A stretch of DNA of 64,000 nt from Bacillota bacterium (GCA_023391635.1 JAEWAQ010000037.1:23261-87260), one strand, 5' to 3'; shown: positions 51,566-61,405, counted from the stretch's first letter. The notes: a model not told the origin generated them from the letters alone. Translations and numbers: made by a program.

Positions 51566-53695
51566 CTAATCGGATAATACGACCTCAACGCTTACCCGGT
51601 TTGCTTGCCCTGCGCCGTCCACCTCGTACAGTCCTTCTCCGATCGGCTTCCAGCCTGCAGCGCTTCCTTGCACGCGCACTTCGACCGGTACACGGTCCGC
51701 CTGGAACACGAACGGTCCGCCTTCGCGAAGCTCTATCTTGACCGTATCACCCGCCTGTTCAACAGTCGCAATCGCATGGCTCGATACATACTTGTCCGCC
51801 AGTCCGATCGGCGTCACCGGTCCTTGCACAGGCACGATCGTATACAATTCATATCGCCCTTCCTCCAGCGAGAATGAAATATTCTCATCCTTCGAGACGA
51901 TCCGGCTTTGCCGGGAGAAATGCGCATAGACGGCGTACCGCTGCGTCTCTGCAAGACCGGGAACATCGCGCGGACCGACCGTGCCGCTGACCGCTCGCGC
52001 ATCGGCGCCGATATGAAACGCCGCGACGATGCCCGCTCCGCCTGCTGTATTCCATAGCTTGAGCGGCGTCTGCTCCGCAACCGGATCGCGCAGCAGGCAG
52101 TCTTCCGTCGGAACGCCCGGACGATCGCAGCGAATGATCGTGCCGTCCCGATAAATAAGCGGCCATACGACAGCCGGGTCCGTACGATCCGGCGCGTCGC
52201 TGATATAGACCGGGCCGCCGCTGACTGCACGCAGTACCGCATTCTGGACGTTATCGTGATTGCGCGACCAGAACATATCCCAGTCTCCCCAGTAAAACGC
52301 CCCATGGTAGAAAGAATTATAGGCATTCTGCAGTGCATGTTCGGCGAATCCGCGCGGCTCCTGGGGCACGAAATCGTCGCTGCTCCGCGAGACGGCGGAC
52401 ATCGGCCGATGCCAGACGTTCTCGGCGGCCATGCCCATGCAATTGATGACCGCGCCATCATAATGCAGCGCCACAGACGCCTCGAGCGCCGTATGCGCCG
52501 CCGACGCCGCCGATCCGACCGCTCGAAGCCCATTCCAGAAATTCGTTACCGCGCTCTGACTGTCGACTTTGACGAAATCGACGCCTTGCCGCGCAAGATA
52601 ACCGTGCCAGCAGTGCCAGAAGCCGAAGCCGAGCCCCGCGTCCGGCGCCGGGAGCAGGCTCCCCCTGGCATTCTCGGCCAGATAGGCGGCATATTGCCGA
52701 GCCAGCGCGCTCTCCGGGTCGATGCCTCCCCAGTAACCGGCAATCGTATGCCATACGCCGACCCAGCGGATGCCGAATTTCCCTTTCAGCTGCTCAATCG
52801 TATGCCGAAGACCTTGCGGGAATTTCGCCGGTTCGGCATCGAAGGATGCCAGCTTGCCTTCGTTTACGGCGGACCAGCCGTCGTCGATCATCACCCACCG
52901 GATCGGCAGCCCGATGCGGCCGAACTCCTCCGCTTTCGCCAGCAATCCCGCTTCATCCACCTTGTGATAGAAGGCGTCCCAACTGCACCAGCCGACATGA
53001 TCCAATATGTCCGGATAGCGCTTCCGATCCCGGGGCTGCGTCTGGTCTTCCAGGACGCCCAGTGCCGCGTCGACAAGCCGATCCATCAGCCGGTACGGAT
53101 CCGAGTCTGCTCCTGCGGCGAAAACAAGCGTCTCCTCGATCCGGTTCATGCCCGACAAGCGGGAGGCTAACCGAAATTGCCATCCTCCCGTCTGCGAGCC
53201 GCACAATTCCGTCCGCACCTTCGGTCCGCATATGGGCAACACTAACCGATAGCCTTCGGCCGAATCCGACTGCCAGAGCAGGGACTGCGTACGGGCAGGC
53301 AGCGCCGCGGGATCGGAACCGAAGATCGGCCTTGTCCACCAATCCTTATGCTGATAGTTGGCCATATAGCGGCTAACGCCTTCCAGCGGCGCGACTGTTA
53401 TAACGATGCCGGCATCGGCATCGAAGCAGCGCTGGGAACCGAAGGCATTGCCGTTCTCGAGGACGCCCGACGCCCATACGAGCGACATCTCCCCATACTC
53501 GCGAACTCGAATGGCTACACTCGTTTTCCCCTCTTCATCCTTATAAACCGTTCGCATCTCCCGGTAGCTGCCGACTACATCTTCACCCGACCGAACCGCC
53601 GATTCGCCCCCCTGAACGAGACCAATTGTTGACCGTCCGGCTGCCGATACCACGCAAGCCTCCACTCGCTCATCCAGCTTCGTCCCGAACAACAA
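51566..53695 (-). CDS. Raffinose-synthase/Sip1-type GH36 glycoside hydrolase
   Basis: A 709-residue clan GH-D protein of the subfamily containing plant raffinose synthases and seed imbibition proteins. Signatures are LDHVGWCSWDAFYHKV, IRWVMIDDGWSAVNEGKLAS, QGVDFVKVDSQSAVTNF with the candidate nucleophile Asp, INCMGMAAENVWH, and SRSSDDFVPQEPRG with the candidate acid/base region. WDMFWSRNHD is also typical. It has no signal peptide. TTG 53695 follows GGGGGAG by six bases. It lies 15 bases after the GH38 gene in the same operon, so it likely removes alpha-galactosyl units from the imported mannose-containing glycan. Confidence 0.88.
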   Translation of the reverse strand: MLFGTKLDERVEACVVSAAGRSTIGLVQGGESAVRSGEDVVGSYREMRTVYKDEEGKTSVAIRVREYGEMSLVWASGVLENGNAFGSQRCFDADAGIVITVAPLEGVSRYMANYQHKDWWTRPIFGSDPAALPARTQSLLWQSDSAEGYRLVLPICGPKVRTELCGSQTGGWQFRLASRLSGMNRIEETLVFAAGADSDPYRLMDRLVDAALGVLEDQTQPRDRKRYPDILDHVGWCSWDAFYHKVDEAGLLAKAEEFGRIGLPIRWVMIDDGWSAVNEGKLASFDAEPAKFPQGLRHTIEQLKGKFGIRWVGVWHTIAGYWGGIDPESALARQYAAYLAENARGSLLPAPDAGLGFGFWHCWHGYLARQGVDFVKVDSQSAVTNFWNGLRAVGSAASAAHTALEASVALHYDGAVINCMGMAAENVWHRPMSAVSRSSDDFVPQEPRGFAEHALQNAYNSFYHGAFYWGDWDMFWSRNHDNVQNAVLRAVSGGPVYISDAPDRTDPAVVWPLIYRDGTIIRCDRPGVPTEDCLLRDPVAEQTPLKLWNTAGGAGIVAAFHIGADARAVSGTVGPRDVPGLAETQRYAVYAHFSRQSRIVSKDENISFSLEEGRYELYTIVPVQGPVTPIGLADKYVSSHAIATVEQAGDTVKIELREGGPFVFQADRVPVEVRVQGSAAGWKPIGEGLYEVDGAGQANRVSVEVVLSD

Positions 53696-53710
53696 ACTCC
53701 TCTCCCCCTC

Positions 53711-56146
53711 TCAAACTTCCCATTCCAGCAAATTCGTTTCTACGATCGGTTGCCCGCCATCCTTCGGTACGCGGAACGTCTTGATCTCGCCTGGCCGAAA
53801 CGTCGCCCGGATCGTGCGCGCCCATTTGGGCAACCGGATTTCCGCCGTCGTCTCCGTCTTGTTTGTCTCATAGCAGCGAACGATCAGCGCATCGTCGTCT
53901 TCCGCCTGCTTGAGCGCAGCCACGACCACGTTGTCCCGGTCGACTTCAACGAACGAATCCACAAGTGGCAGCGGCCCTTCATGATACGACTCGATCACCG
54001 CCACGGGCTTCGCATTGAGTTCTGCTGCGCGATGCACCGTGCCCGCATTCTCCCACGTTCCTTCGTGCGGCAGCAGCGAATAGGAGAATCGCTGAATGCC
54101 TTGGTCGATGAACGCGTATTCCCCATGCGGATCCGGCTCGTACGGCACATGATGCGCATAGATCGGGCTGCGCAGCACCGTCAACGCCATCTCCCTGCCT
54201 GACATGCTGTAGCTGTATTTGGCGTCGTTCAGCAGGCTGATGCCGTAAATCCGGTTGCTCTCCGCGATCAGGCCCGTGCAATCGATCCAGCTCTGCCCCG
54301 GCTCTTCCTCGCCGTTATGCTCCCGCTCGATCGTACCGTACGGAATCTCGTATGTCGTCCTGCTGAAGACGGTGTTCACGGGAAAGACGAGCTTCAGCAT
54401 CTTGAATTTCTCGCGCCAATCCACGGTGACCGCCACGTCGATCTGATCGCGTCCCGGATATATGGCGAAATCCTGCACGAGCCGCGAACTGCCGTATTCG
54501 CTCACAACACGGATAACCGACTTGACCGGGCCGTGCTCGATCCGGGATACCCTTACGGCGCGGAACACCCCGACCGCCTGATTGAAGTGGAGCACATCGT
54601 GGCTCCACGTATCGGACGCGTCTTCGAGCACGACCGGCTTTGCCGCATCGCCCCGGAACACTTCATGGCCGACCGCCTTGTCCCGCAAGCTGACGATCCA
54701 CCCGGTATCGCGGTCGAGCGCCAGTCGGAAACGGTCGTTCTCCATAACCAGGTCGCTCGCCTGCACGGACGTGCCTGATGCCGGCGTCAACGATTCGGAC
54801 TCCTTCACCAACTGATAGACGCGATAACCCATCGCCGGCAAGTCCGCCATGAAGCTGAGCCGGAATCGGCCGCGCGCCGCCGCCAGCGACTTCACCGTTT
54901 GGAACGGTACCGGTTGACCCTTGTCGTCGAGCAGCACGGACTTCTCCGTCAAGCCGCCGACTTCCAGCTCCACGTTCACCCAGCTCGGCCAGCCGTGCGG
55001 ATTGAACGCGACGATCGGCCGCATGCTCTCGTCCTGCGGAATGCCGACGTTCCAGGACAGCGATTGCACCGCGTCGTTCAAAGCCCGCTCGGCAATCGCC
55101 ATCGCTTCTCCGAACAGATATCGGGCATCCTCGTATGCCGGTTCCAGGCTCGTGCCTGCGAGAATGTCGTGGAACTGGTTGAACAGCACGTTCTTCCATG
55201 CCCGTCCGAACGCTTCTTTCGGGTATGGTTGCCCGGTGATCCAGTTCGCGAGGGCTGACCATTTCTCGGCGGTAATCAAGCGGTTCTCGGCTTGACGGTT
55301 CCACTGCTTGATGCCCGAATGGGCTGCATAGCAGCCGCTCGCATGGTGCTGGAGATCATCGTGGACGACCGGATACGCAAGATCTTTCTGTTCCATATCA
55401 TGGAAATACTGGTCCGGCGTCGCGAACGTCAGCTTCGGCACATCCGGATCCCCGTTCAACCGGAGGATGCTTTCGATATTTTCCTTCGTCGGCCCGCCCC
55501 CGTGATTGCCGACGCCGTAGAACAGCATCAGGTCGTTCAGAGGCTCCTTGAACTCTCCGAGCGTGCGCCGCACATGGTTGCCCAATTCCTTGCCCCAAGA
55601 CAAATATTCGAACATAATGCGGAACGTCAGCACGCGCGAGCCGTCGTCCGACTGCCACCAGAACAGCCGGCTCGGCAGTCCTTTTTCGCCGGGCATCGGC
55701 CGCATCATGACGTAGTAGTCCATCCCGCTCTTCTTCAAAATCTGCGGCAAATTGCCATGATGGCCGAAGCTGTCCACGTTGTAGCCGACTTTGGCGGTCA
55801 CGCCGAATTTCTCGCGGAAATAGCGCTGTCCGTACAGCCCTTGGCGGACGAAGGATTCGCCTCCCGGAATGTTGCAGTCCGGCTGGATCCACCAGCCGCC
55901 GACGATGTGCCAGCGCCCTTCCTTCACGCGCTGCCGAATCTCCTCGAACATCCGCGGTTCGTTATTCTCGATCCATTCATACATGGCCGCAGAGCTCGAT
56001 GTGAAGATGAAATCGTCATATTCGTTCATCCGGTCGAGAGCCGAACGGAACGTCGCCTTCGCCTCCTGAAACCCTTCCTGCCACTGCCACAGCCACACCA
56101 GGTCCAGGTGGGCGTTGCCGATCATGTACAGCGTCTTGTCCTTCAT
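53711..56146 (-). CDS. Alpha-mannosidase, GH38
   Basis: An 811-residue cytoplasmic zinc-dependent alpha-mannosidase. Zinc ligands His13 and Asp15 are in MIGNAHLDLVWLW, nucleophile Asp125 in VGYNVDSFGHHGNLPQIL, and later landmarks are YGVGNHGGGPT and AHSGIKQWNRQAEN. ATG 56146 follows GGGGAG at nine bases; the frame remains open far upstream, but that part overlaps the kinase gene and is not coding. It lies five bases after the FGGY kinase stop and 15 bases before the raffinose-synthase-type gene. It should release mannose from alpha-mannosides brought in by the transporter. Confidence 0.94.
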   Translation of the reverse strand: MKDKTLYMIGNAHLDLVWLWQWQEGFQEAKATFRSALDRMNEYDDFIFTSSSAAMYEWIENNEPRMFEEIRQRVKEGRWHIVGGWWIQPDCNIPGGESFVRQGLYGQRYFREKFGVTAKVGYNVDSFGHHGNLPQILKKSGMDYYVMMRPMPGEKGLPSRLFWWQSDDGSRVLTFRIMFEYLSWGKELGNHVRRTLGEFKEPLNDLMLFYGVGNHGGGPTKENIESILRLNGDPDVPKLTFATPDQYFHDMEQKDLAYPVVHDDLQHHASGCYAAHSGIKQWNRQAENRLITAEKWSALANWITGQPYPKEAFGRAWKNVLFNQFHDILAGTSLEPAYEDARYLFGEAMAIAERALNDAVQSLSWNVGIPQDESMRPIVAFNPHGWPSWVNVELEVGGLTEKSVLLDDKGQPVPFQTVKSLAAARGRFRLSFMADLPAMGYRVYQLVKESESLTPASGTSVQASDLVMENDRFRLALDRDTGWIVSLRDKAVGHEVFRGDAAKPVVLEDASDTWSHDVLHFNQAVGVFRAVRVSRIEHGPVKSVIRVVSEYGSSRLVQDFAIYPGRDQIDVAVTVDWREKFKMLKLVFPVNTVFSRTTYEIPYGTIEREHNGEEEPGQSWIDCTGLIAESNRIYGISLLNDAKYSYSMSGREMALTVLRSPIYAHHVPYEPDPHGEYAFIDQGIQRFSYSLLPHEGTWENAGTVHRAAELNAKPVAVIESYHEGPLPLVDSFVEVDRDNVVVAALKQAEDDDALIVRCYETNKTETTAEIRLPKWARTIRATFRPGEIKTFRVPKDGGQPIVETNLLEWEV

Positions 56147-56151
56147 CTTCG

Positions 56152-57633
56152 TCAGCTCCCCGCGTTCGTTCGTTGATGCATGCACCGCAGCGCGGACGCA
56201 TGGTCGGTATGTATGCCCACGGCTACCGCCGCGTGGACGGCGGCGCCGAATGCCGCTTCCTCTCGCGCTTCCGGCAGCAGCAGAGGCTTTCTGCTCTTCT
56301 CGCGCAGCAGCAGCTGCATGGCCGGATTTGCCCGAATGCCGTTGCCCGAACCGACGACAGTATGGATCGCATCCGCCAGTTCCCCGGGAATCCGTTCCAT
56401 GGCTCCGAGCAATTCGTCCAGAATTCCGTTCAGCCAGCCTGCCGTCAGCTGCCCGACCGTCCAATCGTCCTCGTCGATGTCGCGTATCGACCCGTACACT
56501 TGCTGTAAATGCGTCGTCCGCTGTTCCTGTTGTTCTCGCCCAGTTTGCGGTACTGGCTCGACCGGCAGCCGCAGCTGCACATGCGGCTTCTCCCGGCTGC
56601 CGAAGAAACGGGCATCGACTTGCGGCAGCGCCAGCCCGCGCGTCAGCGCATCGAGCGCGAGCCCGTTCATCCGCGCATACAACGCGCCTGCTTGCGGCTC
56701 CTCTACGTTCGTCGCTGCGAATACTCGCACGACTTCGCGGTAGAACCGCTCCAGCAACGCGTAGCTTTTGCCTCCGCCGAGAGCTGCATACGCGAGCAAA
56801 TAACCGCCGCCGGGAAACGGACGGCACTCCCAGCCTCCGCCCGGCGATGCGAGCTCCCGGGAATAGACGGACAACTGCGATCCGGTCCCGATGTTGACGA
56901 GCACATGCCCGTCCAGTGAAGGAACCGCGCCCAGGAAGCTGGCCTGGTTGTCTCCGATCGCGCAGACGACCGCCTTGCCGTCCGGCGTTCGGCCCAGCAC
57001 GACTCCGTCCTGCGCAACTGCCGGGAACAACCCTGACGGGAGACCGGCCTTCTCCGCCGCGAAGCGATCGAAGACGCCACCAGCATCATCATACATTCCG
57101 ATGCCCGCAGCGTTCGTCGCATCAACAACCGGCTTCGCCTTCCCGCACAACTGCATGCTGACATAATCGCCGATCGTGCACAAATGAACAGCCGATCGCG
57201 GCACTTCTCCATTCTCAACCTGGTGATACATCGTCACGACGCCGTACCCGCCAGCCAGCGGATATCCGGTAACCGTCTGCAAGCGATCCGCATAGGACCG
57301 GCCGTCTTCCGCCGGCAGCGAGCCGCGTCCATCCTGCCATGTATACAGCGGGCTGACGGCTTCGCCGCGGTCATCCACATAGACGATGCCGTGCATCTGA
57401 CACGACAGTCCGATCGCTTCCACTTGCCGCCAATCGTCCCCGCATTCCCGGATCATCCGCTGCACAAGCGCGAAGATGCGCGCGGGATCCTGCATTCGCT
57501 CCCACGGACGCTCGGAAGCCAGCGCGGCTTCGTGCGCGTAAGATAAGCTGCGGCGCACCAGACCGTCCTCGGCATCCATGATCGTCAAGCCGACCGACGT
57601 CGTTCCGATATCGATTCCCGCCACCGCCGCCAT
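56152..57633 (-). CDS. FGGY-family carbohydrate kinase
   Basis: A 493-residue sugar kinase with the phosphate-binding N-terminus VAGIDIGTTSVGLTIMDAED, IGLSCQMHGIVYVDD (xylulokinase/gluconokinase pattern), ATNAAGIGMYDDAGG and VCAIGDNQASFLGAVPS, with C-terminal GSGNGIRANPAMQLLL. Catalytic Asp is in IGDNQASF. ATG 57633 follows GGAGGGG. It is coupled to the mannosidase gene (five bases apart) and 69 bases after the amidohydrolase gene. It should phosphorylate a ketose or sugar acid produced in this operon; the exact sugar is unknown. Confidence 0.9.
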   Translation of the reverse strand: MAAVAGIDIGTTSVGLTIMDAEDGLVRRSLSYAHEAALASERPWERMQDPARIFALVQRMIRECGDDWRQVEAIGLSCQMHGIVYVDDRGEAVSPLYTWQDGRGSLPAEDGRSYADRLQTVTGYPLAGGYGVVTMYHQVENGEVPRSAVHLCTIGDYVSMQLCGKAKPVVDATNAAGIGMYDDAGGVFDRFAAEKAGLPSGLFPAVAQDGVVLGRTPDGKAVVCAIGDNQASFLGAVPSLDGHVLVNIGTGSQLSVYSRELASPGGGWECRPFPGGGYLLAYAALGGGKSYALLERFYREVVRVFAATNVEEPQAGALYARMNGLALDALTRGLALPQVDARFFGSREKPHVQLRLPVEPVPQTGREQQEQRTTHLQQVYGSIRDIDEDDWTVGQLTAGWLNGILDELLGAMERIPGELADAIHTVVGSGNGIRANPAMQLLLREKSRKPLLLPEAREEAAFGAAVHAAVAVGIHTDHASALRCMHQRTNAGS

Positions 57634-57702
57634 CCGTACCCCTCCGCCTCAGTCGCCTGCTCGAATTACATACCCATTTCCACAATCCGGGTCCGAACTC
57701 CT

Positions 57703-58965
57703 TCAAAGGCCATCCAGCTTATAAAGCTCGATCAAGTTCGTCCGGAAGATCCGCTCGGCGAATTCGCAAGCTTCCTCTTCCGACAATGCGCCTTCCGCCA
57801 CCTTCTCCGACAACGTCTCGCCGACGAGACGCCGCGCCAGCTTCTGATGGGCGTAAGTTCCTTCGATATAATTGTAGTCCCCGCCAAAGCCCTGGATTTT
57901 GTTCATCGGCACCATTTCCACGATTTGATGCAGGATCTGCTTGGCCGCCGTCGGCGAAATGATGTACACCCACGTAAAATCGGCATAGACGTTCGGGAAA
58001 TTTTTGGCGATGCTCAAGTACGTCTGGTGATAGGGCAGTCCCGCATGCAAGAGCACGAACTTCGCCTCCGGATAGGCGAGCAGCAGCGGAATGAGCCCTT
58101 CGACGTTCGAGTTCGTGATGACGTTGCCGTCTCCCGATACGCTCGTCTCGTGGTGGCCGGTATGAATCTGGATCGGCAAGCCGCGCGCCGCCGAACGTTC
58201 GATCACGTGCCGAATCAAATAGTCCTGCAGCGGGCGCGTCTTCTCAATCGTCATCTCCTCGCCATCCGCCAGTGCATTCAAGCGATCGTATACCGACGCC
58301 GCATCCATCGCATCCGGATTTCCGCATTGCAGCGTCCTCCAATAGGCGTGTCCCAGCTTCGTCGCCGGCATGCCCTCTTGTGCGTATTTATGCAATAAGG
58401 CATCCACCGTGTCCAGATACGAACGGAAATCGCCTTCCGGCGATCCTCCCGCTGCTCGCTCCACTGCCCGGATGTCCTTCGACGTTCGCAAATTGAAGGT
58501 GAAATCGAGAAACATGATCGGGCGAAACCGATCGAATCCCAGCTTGGTCGTCTGTATTAGCGTAAACGCGAGATCGATGCCCGAACGTTCCGCGAGCACA
58601 TGCTCGTACCAATCCGGGTTGCGTGTCGCCGCGAGCACTTTGTCATTCGTTTGCAAGATGCCCTCCACGGACCATTCTTGCATGCCATACAGATCTTCCA
58701 TGGCCGTCTTGAACGATCGGGCATAGGTCGTATTCTTCGTCAAGTTCCAATACTGCAGAAACAGCCGCGCCTTCTCTTCGTCGCTTGCCTCATGGCGCCG
58801 GGTCAAGTCGCCGCGCCTCATGCCTGCCGTAATCAAATCCGATTCCAGGTAATGCAGTAGCGAGAAAAAATCGTGGTTTTCCCGCAGCCGAATTTGCGGA
58901 GTCGCCAAATGCTCGTGTCCGTCGATGATCCGAATCGCGTTCACGTATTGTCGTATGCTGTCCAT
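57703..58965 (-). CDS. Amidohydrolase-superfamily protein, uronate-isomerase-like
   Basis: A 420-residue TIM-barrel protein of the metal-dependent amidohydrolase superfamily. Metal-ligand patterns are RIIDGHEHLATP at the N-terminus, PIQIHTGHHETSVSG, FVLLHAGLPYHQTYL and the late Asp in GFGGDYNYIEGTY. This resembles glucuronate isomerases and amidohydrolase-2 proteins, though it is shorter than UxaC. ATG 58965 follows AAGGAG at eight bases; an earlier GTG at 58974 overlaps that site. Lying between the binding protein and the kinase, it may convert a sugar acid or lactone made by the FAD oxidoreductase (inference). Confidence 0.8.
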   Translation of the reverse strand: MDSIRQYVNAIRIIDGHEHLATPQIRLRENHDFFSLLHYLESDLITAGMRRGDLTRRHEASDEEKARLFLQYWNLTKNTTYARSFKTAMEDLYGMQEWSVEGILQTNDKVLAATRNPDWYEHVLAERSGIDLAFTLIQTTKLGFDRFRPIMFLDFTFNLRTSKDIRAVERAAGGSPEGDFRSYLDTVDALLHKYAQEGMPATKLGHAYWRTLQCGNPDAMDAASVYDRLNALADGEEMTIEKTRPLQDYLIRHVIERSAARGLPIQIHTGHHETSVSGDGNVITNSNVEGLIPLLLAYPEAKFVLLHAGLPYHQTYLSIAKNFPNVYADFTWVYIISPTAAKQILHQIVEMVPMNKIQGFGGDYNYIEGTYAHQKLARRLVGETLSEKVAEGALSEEEACEFAERIFRTNLIELYKLDGL

Positions 58966-59004
58966 GCATGGCACTCCTTCCCATCGCAGTTGCCGGTTGC
59001 GCAG

Positions 59005-59049
59005 CGACGGAACGCACCGCCGCGGCTTGCGGGCAGGCGCGTTCCGTCG
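59005..59049 (-). other. Intercistronic hairpin downstream of binding-protein gene
   Basis: CGACGGAACGC (59005-59015) and GCGTTCCGTCG (59039-59049) make an 11-bp perfect stem with a 23-base GC-rich loop. No T tract follows on the minus strand. It is the third binding-protein gene in the window followed by such a hairpin. Confidence 0.7.
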
Positions 59050-59067
59050 TGCGGTCCAATCGCGGTA

Positions 59068-60405
59068 TTAGTCGATCTTCAATTCCGGGAACGTATTTTT
59101 GACTTCCTTCTTGAACGCCGCTACGACATCGTCATAGCTCTTGTTGTTCGTAATGCCTTCTCCGGCCACTTTGCCCCACTTGCTCCGAATTTCCTCGCTG
59201 TATTTGTCCGGCGAAATCGCGGGCATCGCCTTGACCGTATCGTAATAAGCTTTCAGGATCGGTTGGTCGCCGAAGAAATCCGATTTGAACGTATCCAGGT
59301 TGCTCTCGTAAACGGTCGCGTTGCCCGGCATATTGCCGGTCTTGCCCAGGTTGTATTCCTGCCATTCCGGGCTGGCGATATACTTGATGAACTCGTAGGC
59401 CAGGTCCTTGTTCGGCGACTTCTCATAGATGCCCCGATAGGTGCCGCCCACATAGAAGCCGATCGGAGTCTTGGCCACGCCGTACTTGCCTTTAGCCTTG
59501 TCATCTTTGTTGTCGACCATGAACCCCGCCCAAGCCGGCATGGAGGTGAGAATCACGCTGCCGTCGTTGAGCGCGTTGCCCCAGCCGCCGGACATGAAGC
59601 CGAGCTTGGCGTCGACGTCGTTTGCGCGAATTTTCTTCTGCGTCTCATACGTTTCCTGCCACTTCGGGTCGATGTACAGCGCGCCGTCCTTCACCCACGG
59701 CTCCGTGTTGTAAGCCATAATGTCGAACAGATCGCCGGCATTCTGAATCAGGTGCACCTTGCCGCCGTTGTCTTTGGAGATTTTCTGTCCAAGCTCGATA
59801 ATCTTATCCCAGCTGTCCACCATTGCGCTGATTTCATCCGGATCGTCGGTGCCCAGGTACTTCTTCGCATTCTCGCGGATGTACCAGAAGCCGCCCGGCG
59901 AGGAATGATCGGAAATCGCGCGTACTTTGCCGTCCGCACTCCGTCCCAGCCCCTGCACGTAAGGGATGTAATCTTTCACCAGATCGTCGCCGCCCATGCT
60001 GGACAGGTCCGTCAGAAACTTCGAGTCGATGAACTTGCCGATGTATCCTCTTTCCAAATCGAATATATCAGGCACGTTCTGACCGGATTGCAGCGCCGCC
60101 AGCAGTTTCGTCTGATATTGATCCCCGGGGAACATCTGCACGTCCACGTTCACGCCTGGGTTTTTCTCATGGAACTTGGCCGCCATGTCTTTCACTTGAT
60201 CGAAGAACGTCCAAATAACCAGATTACCCTTCAACTCGGCGGGTGCCGATGCGCCCGGAGAAGCCGAACCGGACGGCGATGCCGCGTTGCTGCCGGTTGG
60301 AGAAGGCGAAGCAGCGTTATTGTTCTTGCCTCCGCATGCCGCGAGAACCAGTGTCAGAATCATAACGACCGCCACGATCAACGGAAACCTTGCATGTGCT
60401 TTCAA
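59068..60405 (-). CDS. Extracellular sugar-binding lipoprotein (ABC transporter, SBP family 1)
   Basis: A 445-residue CUT1 binding protein. Signal peptide (KAHARFPLIVAVVMILTLVL) ends in lipobox LAAC with the modified Cys before GGKNNN, then a Ser/Pro-rich linker. The mature protein has NLVIWTFFDQVKDMAAKFHE and a family-typical fold to FPELKID. TTG 60405 is chosen: AAGGGG lies nine bases upstream and it starts the signal peptide cleanly. An in-frame ATG at 60423 lacks a ribosome site. It should deliver the alpha-mannoside/galactoside to the two upstream-encoded permeases. Confidence 0.92.
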   Translation of the reverse strand: MKAHARFPLIVAVVMILTLVLAACGGKNNNAASPSPTGSNAASPSGSASPGASAPAELKGNLVIWTFFDQVKDMAAKFHEKNPGVNVDVQMFPGDQYQTKLLAALQSGQNVPDIFDLERGYIGKFIDSKFLTDLSSMGGDDLVKDYIPYVQGLGRSADGKVRAISDHSSPGGFWYIRENAKKYLGTDDPDEISAMVDSWDKIIELGQKISKDNGGKVHLIQNAGDLFDIMAYNTEPWVKDGALYIDPKWQETYETQKKIRANDVDAKLGFMSGGWGNALNDGSVILTSMPAWAGFMVDNKDDKAKGKYGVAKTPIGFYVGGTYRGIYEKSPNKDLAYEFIKYIASPEWQEYNLGKTGNMPGNATVYESNLDTFKSDFFGDQPILKAYYDTVKAMPAISPDKYSEEIRSKWGKVAGEGITNNKSYDDVVAAFKKEVKNTFPELKID

Positions 60406-60568
60406 ATCAGATCGCCCCTTCATTTCGGATTTAGATGTTGCTAAGCTCGCAGTTCCATCATTCAGTCGGTTAACGTATACCATGGCCCCCGATTGTGTAA
60501 TGTGCCGCATCACCTCTTTCACGAGTCGATTTCACCCAAGCGAGGATGGCTTGAATTCACCGCTGCCC

Positions 60569-61393
60569 TCAGCCCTTGACCGCTCCGGCGGCCACGCCAT
60601 CGATGATCCGCTTGGACATGAGCGAGAAGAAGACGAGGATCGGAACGACGGAAATGATGATGCCGACGTATTGCGCGCCGAAGTCAGAAGTGAATTGCGA
60701 CTTGACGCTCGCGATCATGACGGGCAGCGTCTGCAGGTTGTTGTCGAACAGAATGATCATCGGCGTCAGGAAGTCGTTCCACTTGCCGATGAAGGCGAAG
60801 ATGGCGTAAGTTGCCAGCACCGGACCGATCAGCGGCAGAATGAGGCGATGGAAAATTTTCAACTCCCCATATCCGTCGATGCGTCCCGATTCGATCAGTT
60901 CGGTCGGCACGGATGCGTCGACGTACTGTCGGATCATAAAGACGCCGAACGCGTTGCTCAAGGCGGAGATGATCAGCGGCCAGTACGTGTTCAGCAGGTG
61001 CAGCGTCTCCATCAGCTTATAGAAGCCGATGATGCCAAGCTGTCCGGGAATCATCATCGTGGCGAGCATCGCCAGGAACAGCCCGTTCTTGAAACGGAAG
61101 CTGAACTTGGAGAAGCCGTAACCGACCAGCGATGCCGTGTACACGTTGAGCAGCGTTGCCGTTACCGCGATGAACACGGTGTTGGCGAGACCGCGCCAAA
61201 TATTGACCGTACCGATCAACCTTGCATAATTGTCCGCCAGTTGGTCACCCGGCACGAGCAGCAGCTTGCGAGCGATGTCGGAGTTCGTATGCGTCGCCGT
61301 GATGAACATACTATAGAAAGGGACCAGACAAGTGGCAGCGACCGCGATCAGAAAAACGTACAGCAGCGTACGGGTGACGATGTTGACTTTCAT
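60569..61393 (-). CDS. Carbohydrate ABC transporter permease, MalG type
   Basis: A 274-residue inner-membrane permease with six spans, starting LLYVFLIAVAATCLVPFYSM, and an EAA loop ELIESGRIDGYGELKI followed by LPLIGP. The C-terminus (MSKRIIDGVAAGAVKG) is typical of the family. ATG 61393 follows AGGAGG by eight bases. It is 12 bases after the MalF-type partner gene. Confidence 0.95.
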   Translation of the reverse strand: MKVNIVTRTLLYVFLIAVAATCLVPFYSMFITATHTNSDIARKLLLVPGDQLADNYARLIGTVNIWRGLANTVFIAVTATLLNVYTASLVGYGFSKFSFRFKNGLFLAMLATMMIPGQLGIIGFYKLMETLHLLNTYWPLIISALSNAFGVFMIRQYVDASVPTELIESGRIDGYGELKIFHRLILPLIGPVLATYAIFAFIGKWNDFLTPMIILFDNNLQTLPVMIASVKSQFTSDFGAQYVGIIISVVPILVFFSLMSKRIIDGVAAGAVKG

Positions 61394-61405
61394 GACCGCT
61401 ACCTC

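Noticed and set aside
56147..56827. Extended N-terminus of the GH38 alpha-mannosidase
   Set aside because: The extension lies wholly within the FGGY kinase gene in another frame, is Arg/Ala-rich and low in complexity, and ATG 56146 has a ribosome site and begins at the family N-terminus.
60406..60522. Longer N-terminus of the binding protein from 60522
   Set aside because: It would put ~39 non-hydrophobic residues before the lipoprotein signal peptide, which must be N-terminal; TTG 60405 has a proper ribosome site.
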